Source: Pedobacter nutrimenti (GTDB taxonomy: Bacteria; Bacteroidota; Bacteroidia; Sphingobacteriales; Sphingobacteriaceae). Taken from it: a stretch of 64,000 nucleotides of DNA. Numbering within the stretch: the first letter of the stretch is position 1; every line of letters starts with the position of its first letter. The stretch is from assembly GCF_003208655.1 (NCBI RefSeq), contig NZ_QKLU01000003.1, positions 248,001 through 312,000 of the forward strand, given 5' to 3'. This document shows positions 57,651-64,000 of this stretch, piece after piece. Under the pieces are notes generated by a model that worked only from the letters and a program-made list of their open reading frames with translations, did not search any database and was not told the DNA's origin. A program made the translations under genes and the position numbers.

Positions 57651-60338
57651 TTACAGAAGCTCTATATATCCATCAGTCCCATTCAAACGGATCCGTTGTC
57701 CGTCTTTGATCAGTCTGGTTGCATTTTCTACTCCAACAACTGCCGGAAGGCCATATTCGCGGGCAATGACTGCTCCATGGGTCATTAATCCACCCACTTC
57801 AGTGACCAGACCTTTTATAGATACAAAAAGGGTGGTCCAGCCAGGGTCGGTAAAGGAAGTGACCAATATATCGCCAGGCTCGAGTGCAGCCCCTTCCATA
57901 TTTAAAACAACGCGCGCCCGGCCCTCAACCAGGCCGGCAGATACAGCCAGTCCTATCATGGCCCCCGCAGGAAGGTTTTCCCTTTTGTAAGCACCGTTAA
58001 TAATTTCCCCATCAGAGGTGATCACCCGTGGCGGGCTTAGTTTTTCATATAATTTATATTGCTCCTTTCTTTTGCTGAGGAGTTCCCGGTCCAGCTGGTG
58101 AGTACGGACCACTTCCCTGAATTCTTCAAAACTGAGCTGGTATACATCTTCTTTTGTTTCAATAAGGCCAGATAAAACAAGTTTTTCGGCTTCTTTAAGT
58201 AAAGCCTGTTTGTAAATAAAAAGCCGGTTAATGATGCCATATTTGGGGTATTCGCGATAACCGGCAAAATTCCGGAGCAAATTGATCATTTGTTTTGTTT
58301 CTGACACTTTTTGTTCACCATCTGTCAGCTGGCTCAAGCGCTTGAGCAGTTCCTGTTCTTTTTTTAGTGCTTCCTGTTGCCCCAGTTTAAATTTTTGCTT
58401 AGCTGCCCCAGGGTTAAAGTTTTTGATGTTAGCAAGTATCATGGGAACAAGTACTATTGGTTTTTCACTCCAACGATTTTTAGTCATATCGATCTCTCCT
58501 GCGCATCGCATGCCGTATTTGTTCAGGTAGGCATCAATGGCATCACGGCTTTGCTGTCCACCCTGAAACTGAAGCAGGCCATCTAAAAAATCATCTTCCT
58601 TTACCTTTTGTAAATAATCAATTATGGCAGTGTAGGGGCGTATTACATCTGCAACCTCCAATAAGTCCAGGCCCATTTCTGAGGTAATGTTGTTGGGCGC
58701 AGATTGAGATAGTGCATCTGCTGCATTTTTTTCACCCAGCCATTTATTCATGTTTTCATTGATCCAGGTGGAAGCATCTACTGAAGCCATAATGGCATTC
58801 ATATTTTGAGAATTGAAGAGCTGCTTCTTGGATTGCTGGCCATCTTCGAGGATAAAATCAAATAATTCCGGTCCAGATTTGCTTTGAATGTTTTGTTTTA
58901 AGGCTGCTATTAACATTTGACTGCTCCTGATCAGATCTGTCACAACTGACGGATCGTTTTCGATTTGTGCCAGAATCGCTGAGGTGGATTTACCGATACT
59001 GCTTTTAATAGTGACCGGTTCTTTTTTGTCAGCGGTTAATGGTTTTATAAAATCATCGCGGTCTGTGATGGTGATCAGTGCATCTTTTATCAGCGGATCA
59101 TGCTCACCCATGACATCGATGATCATTTTTCTACCGGCAGGTGTAGCGAGGTTATCGGTAATGTCAACAAATAATCTTCCTGCGGCTTTAAACATGGGCC
59201 GGAAAGCAGTCAATTGCCATAAAGACAAACCAAGGGCTTTCATTGGATCAGTCATCATTTGTTGATGACCAACCGATACATATACATGATTTTCTTTATC
59301 ACCAGATTCAGGTATGGGATATAAAGTTGTAATCGGGCGGCTTTGAACAATGTAAAAAGTATCTCCGGCCAAACACCATTCGATGTCCTGTGGACATTGG
59401 AAATGTTTCTCGATTTTTCTGCCAATGCCCTCCAGCTGCAAGATCTGTTCATCGGTCAGGGCTTGCTGATTTTGTAGCTCAGGTGAAAGTGCTTTTTGGT
59501 AGGTGCTACCATTTTTTGAGGGGTAAACAGCCAGCTTTTTGGTGGATATTTTCTTAGCGGTAATTTTGCCCTGACAGACTTTATACAGATCTGCATTGAC
59601 CAAACCAGAGACTATGGCCTCGCCCAGTCCAAAGCTGGCATCAATGGACAGGACCTTCCTGTTGGAAGTTATGGGGTCGGCAGTAAATAGAATTCCCGCG
59701 GCCTGCGGAAAAATCATTTTCTGAACAACGACAGACAGCTGGACCTTATGGTGGTCAAAGCCATTTTGAATGCGGTAGATGATTGCCCTTTCGGTAAATA
59801 AGGAAGCCCAACATTTACTGATGTGCTGTAGGATGTTCGTTTTTCCGCTAATGTTTAAATAACTGTCCTGTTGTCCTGCAAAAGATGCGTCAGGTAAATC
59901 TTCGGCCGTTGCACTGGAGCGAACTGCAAAGGCATCTTTTTCTTCGAAATGATCCAGAGAGGTTGTAATCTCCAGTGCAACATTAAGGGGAATAGGTATG
60001 CTTTGAATGAGCATCCGGATTTTTGTCGCCAGGGTATTGATCTTATCCAGACCAGACACCTGAATTAAAGTCAATTCATCTAATAAACTACCCAGTTCCT
60101 TGTGGTCCTGGGTTATTTTTTTGTAAACTTCTGTACTGATACAAAACCCATTGGGTACCTGTATCCCTTCCATCCGGGAAAGCTCCCCAAGGTTGGCACC
60201 CTTACCTCCTGTAAGCAGGCGCATTGTGGGGTCAATATCCCTTAAGAAAACAATATTCTTGTTTCTGTTTTTTTTCTTTTGAACTGGACTTGCCTGAGGA
60301 TGTTTTCTGATCGGACTGACTTTGTTTTTAAGAGACAT
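57651..60338 (-). CDS. rph: Rifamycin-inactivating phosphotransferase (RPH)
   Basis: An 895-residue protein matching the RPH family in order. The ATP-grasp domain has LTGGKGANLGELSRMEG, AFAVRSSATAEDLPDASFAG, HISKCWASLFTERAIIYRIQ and DIEWCLAGDTFYIVQSRPIT. The rifamycin-binding middle domain has YVSVGHQQMMTDPMKALGLS and RCAGEIDMTKNRW. The C-terminal swivelling domain has TEVGGLMTHGAVIAREYGLP with phosphocarrier His854. The enzyme moves the beta-phosphate of ATP to the rifamycin ansa chain. Phosphoenolpyruvate synthase shares the fold, but the middle domain here is of RPH type. A 30-residue basic N-terminal extension precedes the usual start. It is divergent from an AraC and flavin monooxygenase pair. 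Confidence 0.93.
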   Translation of the reverse strand: MSLKNKVSPIRKHPQASPVQKKKNRNKNIVFLRDIDPTMRLLTGGKGANLGELSRMEGIQVPNGFCISTEVYKKITQDHKELGSLLDELTLIQVSGLDKINTLATKIRMLIQSIPIPLNVALEITTSLDHFEEKDAFAVRSSATAEDLPDASFAGQQDSYLNISGKTNILQHISKCWASLFTERAIIYRIQNGFDHHKVQLSVVVQKMIFPQAAGILFTADPITSNRKVLSIDASFGLGEAIVSGLVNADLYKVCQGKITAKKISTKKLAVYPSKNGSTYQKALSPELQNQQALTDEQILQLEGIGRKIEKHFQCPQDIEWCLAGDTFYIVQSRPITTLYPIPESGDKENHVYVSVGHQQMMTDPMKALGLSLWQLTAFRPMFKAAGRLFVDITDNLATPAGRKMIIDVMGEHDPLIKDALITITDRDDFIKPLTADKKEPVTIKSSIGKSTSAILAQIENDPSVVTDLIRSSQMLIAALKQNIQSKSGPELFDFILEDGQQSKKQLFNSQNMNAIMASVDASTWINENMNKWLGEKNAADALSQSAPNNITSEMGLDLLEVADVIRPYTAIIDYLQKVKEDDFLDGLLQFQGGQQSRDAIDAYLNKYGMRCAGEIDMTKNRWSEKPIVLVPMILANIKNFNPGAAKQKFKLGQQEALKKEQELLKRLSQLTDGEQKVSETKQMINLLRNFAGYREYPKYGIINRLFIYKQALLKEAEKLVLSGLIETKEDVYQLSFEEFREVVRTHQLDRELLSKRKEQYKLYEKLSPPRVITSDGEIINGAYKRENLPAGAMIGLAVSAGLVEGRARVVLNMEGAALEPGDILVTSFTDPGWTTLFVSIKGLVTEVGGLMTHGAVIAREYGLPAVVGVENATRLIKDGQRIRLNGTDGYIELL

Positions 60339-60533
60339 ATGGAGGGCTTTTTAGGTGGATTTGATTCAAAAATACAAGGTCCTAAACATCAAAATTCTGT
60401 TTTTTAACTATATTTTTTTTAAGGCAATAATGTTGGGAACAAGGACGTTATCCAATTAGATTGAAAGTTTAAGAAACACTAAAAATCGGGGTGACACCTT
60501 AGGTAATGCATACTAAATATACTATCTTGCAAT

Positions 60534-61352
60534 ATGCAGCATCAAGAATTTGAAGCTCCTGAAGTGCTAAGGGATATCATAAAGTGCTTTTGGTATAACC
60601 GACGGGAATCCGAAGAACTACACTTGGGTTTTGAGGTTATTCCTGACGGTTACGCAGAAATTATTTTTCATTTCGGAAATACCTTACAGGTGGCGCACAG
60701 GGGGGAGCTGCAAACTTTACCCTCGCCATTTATGATGGGGCTGCTTAACCAGCCTGTTCCCTTTTACGCCAAAGACCGTTTAGAAATCATCGGTGTCCGG
60801 TGCTTTCCCTGGGCGGTATTCGATTTACTTGGATTGCCGACTGTTAAAGGTGAGGTCCACTTGTTTGAACACGCTATTGCAGATGTACAGGTTGCTTTAA
60901 TCCAATATATTGAAACTGGCCAGATCAAAGAAGCAATGAACTTGATTAAAGCATATTTTCTTGACTTAAGGTCAAAGGTGGCCTCCAATAGTGTGCTCTT
61001 TAAAGCTGGGAAAGCAATGAGAGAATCAAAAGGCACCATGCCGGTAAAGCAGGTCGCGATAAAGGCGCATGCTACAGTTCGTACATTGGAAAGAAATTTC
61101 AAGCAATCTTCTGGTTATACGGTTAAAGATGTATCTGGTTTAATGCGCTTTGAACAGGTACGGAACCGCTTATGGCATTATCCGGATTCCAATCTGGCCA
61201 GTCTGGCAGCGGAGTTGGGTTATACGGATCAATCTCACCTGAGCAGGGAATTCAAACGATATTGCGGAACCACCCCAGCCGCATTTGCACGAAAAGCAAT
61301 ACAAAGAAAACTGATTACAGATCGTGATTTTGTCGCTTTTATACAAGCCTAA
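60534..61352 (+). CDS. AraC-family transcriptional regulator (DUF6597-type sensor)
   Basis: A 272-residue regulator. The N-terminal DUF6597-like domain has VLRDIIKCFWYNRRESEELH, VIPDGYAEIIFHFGNTLQV and FYAKDRLEIIGVRCFPWAVF. The C-terminal AraC HTH has VRTLERNFKQSSGYTVKDV and LASLAAELGYTDQSHLSREF, ending FKRYCGTTPAAF. It is divergent from rph (195-base gap) and 41 bases upstream of the monooxygenase gene, so it may regulate both. The 195-base gap has no obvious operator repeat beyond a short GGTGACACC dyad (60490-60498). Confidence 0.94.
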   Translation: MQHQEFEAPEVLRDIIKCFWYNRRESEELHLGFEVIPDGYAEIIFHFGNTLQVAHRGELQTLPSPFMMGLLNQPVPFYAKDRLEIIGVRCFPWAVFDLLGLPTVKGEVHLFEHAIADVQVALIQYIETGQIKEAMNLIKAYFLDLRSKVASNSVLFKAGKAMRESKGTMPVKQVAIKAHATVRTLERNFKQSSGYTVKDVSGLMRFEQVRNRLWHYPDSNLASLAAELGYTDQSHLSREFKRYCGTTPAAFARKAIQRKLITDRDFVAFIQA

Positions 61353-61393
61353 CCCGCCACCATTCCGGAATTTTGTGTTTTAATCATTCTATT

Positions 61394-62956
61394 ATGAATC
61401 CGACACCAAAAGACAACAAATCTGTAGAAAATAATATGGTTTATGATGTAATCATAGCCGGTGCAGGGCCAGTAGGCCTTTTCCTGGCCTGTGAACTGGC
61501 ACTGGAAAATTGTTCAGTCCTGATACTGGAAAAAGCAGCGCATCCGCATTCCCCCTTGAAGCAACTTCCTTTTGGCCTGAGGGGGCTTAATGCACCTACT
61601 GTTGAAGCCCTTTACAGAAGGGGCCTGCTTGAAGGACTTGAGGTACATAAAAGTCTTAAAAATCCCCATTCAAATCCAAAGAAGGGCGGCCAGGGCCCGG
61701 GAGGGCATTTCGCGGGTATTGTCTTTCAGAATGAAAATATTGATGCCTCGAAATGGCAGTACCGATTTGATGGTGCTACCCAGACCAGTTTAATTTCTGA
61801 AATGGAAGAACTTGAAACGGTACTGGCCCATCGTGCGGAGTCACTGGGCGTAAAAATCAGGCGGGGCATGGCCATCGCTGATTTCCATCAAAGTGGGGAA
61901 GGGGTAACAGTTCAATCGGATAACCACTCTTTTAATGCCAAATGGCTTGTTGGCTGCGATGGTAGCCGCAGTGTGGTCCGTAAAAAGGGTGGTTTTGAAT
62001 TTGCAGGAACAGAACCGGAATTTACGGGCTACTCTACCCTGATTGACCTTGCTGATCCCGAGAAGCTTAGTTCTGGTCGAAATGTGACAGAAAGGGGAAT
62101 GTATGTCCAATCCCAGCCCGGTTATGTTGTGATACAGGATTTTGATGGTGGGGCTTTTCACCATTCAAAGAAGCCGGTTACCTTAGCACATCTTCAAGAG
62201 ATGCTAAGACGCATATCTGATACGGACGTGACCATAAATGCCCTGCATACTGCAACCACCTGGACGGATAGGGCAAGACAGGCCACGAGCTATCGGAACG
62301 GACGGATATTTTTAGCGGGTGACGCTGCACACATTCATGCACCACTGGGTGGGCAGGGGCTGAACCTGGGCTTGGGAGATGCCATGAACCTGGGCTGGAA
62401 GCTTGCTGCCACTATTGGAGGGAATGCGCCGCAGGACTTGCTGGATAGCTATTATATCGAAAGGTACCCTATTGGTGCACAGGTCCTGGACTGGTCACGT
62501 GCCCAGGTGGCCATCATGAAACCAGATCCGGGTTCCCGCGCATTGAATGCAATTGTACGCGACCTGATGAACACCCGGGATGGTGCTACCTATTTTGCAG
62601 GACGGATATGGGGTGTTTTGACGCATTATGCTTTGGATGGCAGTCATCCCCTTACTGGCTACAGCGTTCCCAATTTTGAATTTGAAGACGGTACAAAGAT
62701 GGGCGAATTGATGCGAAACGGGAAGGGGATTCTTCTGGATTTTGCCGCCGATACTTCCCTTAAAACATTGGCTGGCGAATATACTGGTCAAATGGTGTAC
62801 CTACACCGGCCGGCAAAGGAGCAATTGGGTTTGAAGGCTTTACTGATTCGTCCTGATGGATATATTGCCTGGGCTGCAGATAAGGACTCCGATGATGTGG
62901 AAGCCCGTAAGTCGGCCTCCCATTGGTTTGTGTCTGATGCAGACCTAAAATCTTAA
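61394..62956 (+). CDS. Class A FAD-dependent monooxygenase (aromatic hydroxylase fold)
   Basis: A 520-residue flavoprotein from ATG 61394 (the TTG at 61373 is unlikely). The PHBH-fold FAD motifs are complete: GAGPVGLFLACELA near residues 23-36, the DG motif in WLVGCDGSRSVVRK, and the GD motif in RIFLAGDAAHIHAPLGGQGL. The C-terminal thioredoxin-like tail ends ALLIRPDGYIAWAADKD, as in TetX/Rox/PheA-type enzymes. These use NAD(P)H and O2 to hydroxylate aromatic rings; some degrade rifamycins or tetracyclines. Being next to rph, a rifamycin role is possible, but the substrate cannot be read. A strong terminator follows. Confidence 0.92.
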   Translation: MNPTPKDNKSVENNMVYDVIIAGAGPVGLFLACELALENCSVLILEKAAHPHSPLKQLPFGLRGLNAPTVEALYRRGLLEGLEVHKSLKNPHSNPKKGGQGPGGHFAGIVFQNENIDASKWQYRFDGATQTSLISEMEELETVLAHRAESLGVKIRRGMAIADFHQSGEGVTVQSDNHSFNAKWLVGCDGSRSVVRKKGGFEFAGTEPEFTGYSTLIDLADPEKLSSGRNVTERGMYVQSQPGYVVIQDFDGGAFHHSKKPVTLAHLQEMLRRISDTDVTINALHTATTWTDRARQATSYRNGRIFLAGDAAHIHAPLGGQGLNLGLGDAMNLGWKLAATIGGNAPQDLLDSYYIERYPIGAQVLDWSRAQVAIMKPDPGSRALNAIVRDLMNTRDGATYFAGRIWGVLTHYALDGSHPLTGYSVPNFEFEDGTKMGELMRNGKGILLDFAADTSLKTLAGEYTGQMVYLHRPAKEQLGLKALLIRPDGYIAWAADKDSDDVEARKSASHWFVSDADLKS

Positions 62957-62980
62957 CATAAGCTGAAATCTGGCTAAATT

Positions 62981-63024
62981 AATAATAGCAGTCTTGAACC
63001 TACAAGCTCAAGACTGCTATTATT
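62981..63024. terminator. Bidirectional intrinsic terminator
   Basis: A perfect 17-bp inverted repeat (62981-62997 and 63008-63024, AATAATAGCAGTCTTGA) with a 10-nt loop and A/T-rich flanks. It lies between the convergent monooxygenase and phosphodiesterase genes. Confidence 0.9.
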
Positions 63025-63867
63025 TTATGGGGCAACGGTTTTTAATCTGTTCCTGGTCCCATTTGTTTTCAGGTATTCGATGAGTGCTTGCGGATGGTCA
63101 GTCTGCATGCCCTGGATGCCTTTGCTCATTGCATTTTTCCAGTCCTGAGAAGATTCACTGGCTTTTTGGACATCCAAAAAAACAGCTATGCCCAGGGCCC
63201 TGATATCGGGTAAAAGTTCTTCGGCCGGAATATTATCTATGGCCTCCAAAGGCATTTTTTGATGCGCTTTTAAGAGGTCTTCCTTTGTTCTGATTGTCCT
63301 GTCCAGTCCCAACATTAAGGGCATTGCCGGAGCAATTTTTCTCCAAGAAGCATAGTTTTCTGTACCGTTGACATATACCAATACCTGTTTTTCCATTCCG
63401 GCGCTTTCAATTGCCCTGAAGGCCTTGGCCACTTCTGCCGCTTTAAAATCCAGATAAATATTGATCCTGCCTTTACAGGTTTTCAGTGCATCTTCAAAAC
63501 TGGCAATCTGATGAAGGCTACCGTCTGTACCCTTGAGAGTTAGTTTTTCGACCTGTTCAAAATCAAGATCCTGTATACGGCCCTTCCCATTTGTCATTTT
63601 GTCTACCGTCTCATTGTGTAAAAGGACAAGCTTTCCGTCGCGGGTGGTCCTCAGGTCTATTTCTACATAATCGGCCCCAAAGGCAATTGCTTCTTCAATG
63701 GATGCGATGGTGTTTTCGGGTTTGACCAGATGGCTGCCTCGGTGTGCAATCACGATGAAGCCGTTTTTGGATGCGGGTAATGGCCGGAGCACATGCTGAG
63801 CAAAAACAGCGCAGTAAAAGCAGCTGAGGATAAATGTGCAAAGCGCTATTTTGATTTTTAGTTTCAT
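63025..63867 (-). CDS. Exported glycerophosphodiester phosphodiesterase family protein
   Basis: A 280-residue protein with a signal peptide (VFAQ). GDPD residues are present: FIVIAHRGSHLVKPENTIAS with His42, Arg43 and Glu51, YVEIDLRTTRDGKLVLLHNE with Glu69, Asp71 and His84, and INIYLDFKA with a later acidic ligand. It cleaves glycerophosphodiesters to glycerol-3-phosphate and an alcohol in the periplasm. The start is 2 bases after the stop of the upstream gene, so the two are coupled. It may work with the phospholipase C locus in phospholipid-phosphate recovery, but the genes are 45 kb apart. Confidence 0.92.
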   Translation of the reverse strand: MKLKIKIALCTFILSCFYCAVFAQHVLRPLPASKNGFIVIAHRGSHLVKPENTIASIEEAIAFGADYVEIDLRTTRDGKLVLLHNETVDKMTNGKGRIQDLDFEQVEKLTLKGTDGSLHQIASFEDALKTCKGRINIYLDFKAAEVAKAFRAIESAGMEKQVLVYVNGTENYASWRKIAPAMPLMLGLDRTIRTKEDLLKAHQKMPLEAIDNIPAEELLPDIRALGIAVFLDVQKASESSQDWKNAMSKGIQGMQTDHPQALIEYLKTNGTRNRLKTVAP

Positions 63868-63869
63868 GA

Positions 63870-64000
63870 TCAGGGCTTGTTAGCTGGTTTCATATCTGTA
63901 AATTCTGCTGCATGTTCCCTGTCTGCTTTTATTAAAGAAAAAGCATCAAACAGCTCACCGGAAGTTTTATAGGCTTCAAATTTAAGCTTCCCTCCATCGA
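63870..64000 (-). CDS. 3' end of an upstream gene, function unknown (partial)
   Basis: The minus-strand frame is open from the window edge to TGA at 63870-63872, giving the last 42 residues of a protein. It includes KLKFEAYKTSGELFDAFSL and ADREHAAEFTDMK and is hydrophilic. The stop is 2 bases before the phosphodiesterase ATG, so the two form an operon. The family cannot be named from this piece. Confidence 0.65.
   Translation of the reverse strand, partial: DGGKLKFEAYKTSGELFDAFSLIKADREHAAEFTDMKPANKP

Noticed and set aside
57651..60338. Phosphoenolpyruvate synthase
   Set aside because: Domain order is similar, but the middle domain (HQQMMTDPMKALGLS, RCAGEIDMTKNRW) and the C-terminal phospho-His domain follow the rifamycin phosphotransferase pattern.
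60490..60498. GGTGACACC dyad as an operator for rph or AraC
   Set aside because: The dyad has only 4-bp arms, single copy, and no similarity to a known site; too weak to call.

Overview
The window is bacterial chromosomal DNA from a Bacteroidota member, most likely a soil or freshwater Sphingobacteriaceae of the Pedobacter type (inference). Supporting signs are three SusC/SusD outer-membrane uptake pairs, an ECF-sigma/FecR trans-envelope signalling set, a FecR-coupled SusC with an STN domain, many lipoproteins, weak Shine-Dalgarno signals, TAnnTTTG-like promoter elements and moderate G+C. No rRNA, tRNA, CRISPR array, insertion sequence or prophage was seen. Almost all DNA is coding; the only gene-poor stretch over 300 bases is 41772-42241, and it holds a probable regulatory leader.

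Layout. (1) 1-8104, + strand: end of a polysaccharide utilisation locus with SusC (partial), SusD, a surface glycan-binding lipoprotein, a GH26 lipoprotein and a GH3 enzyme, probably for a beta-mannan. (2) 8220-17754, - strand: ECF sigma factor, FecR anti-sigma, SusC with STN domain, SusD, then a phosphocholine-type phospholipase C. (3) 17809-21202: cupin, Cys-type alpha/beta hydrolase and carboxymuconolactone-decarboxylase-like genes, divergent from an AraC regulator. (4) 21368-36729: accessory genes, including two SDR-plus-AraC operons preceded by direct repeats, an AAC(3)-type acetyltransferase, a run of secreted or unknown proteins, a CPA1 antiporter and an S41 peptidase. (5) 36956-40138: exported erythromycin-esterase-like protein and a LytS/LytTR two-component pair. 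(6) 40158-46917: an exported argininosuccinate-lyase homologue divergent from a SusC/SusD pair; the SusC/SusD side begins with a 30-codon leader peptide ending Ser-Cys-Cys-Cys-Leu, followed by a hairpin and U-rich tract, which suggests cysteine-responsive attenuation. (7) 46999-51095: three operators at 19-bp spacing, a BlaI/MecI repressor, an M56 sensor metalloprotease fused to a complete Amidase_3 domain, and an outer-membrane barrel protein. (8) 51196-57597: DUF808 membrane protein, lipoprotein, metallo-beta-lactamase-fold hydrolase with a translationally coupled AraC gene, and a TetR/MFS/isochorismatase-like set. (9) 57651-62956: rifamycin phosphotransferase divergent from an AraC regulator and a class A flavin monooxygenase. 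(10) 63025-64000: glycerophosphodiester phosphodiesterase and the end of an upstream gene.

The strongest leads are the Cys-rich leader before a SusC/SusD operon facing an exported lyase, and the BlaI/BlaR-like operon whose sensor protease carries its own peptidoglycan amidase. Next are the rph/flavin-monooxygenase locus and the recurring enzyme-plus-AraC operons with direct-repeat promoter sites. Functions are assigned from visible motifs and recalled family features; no database search was run.
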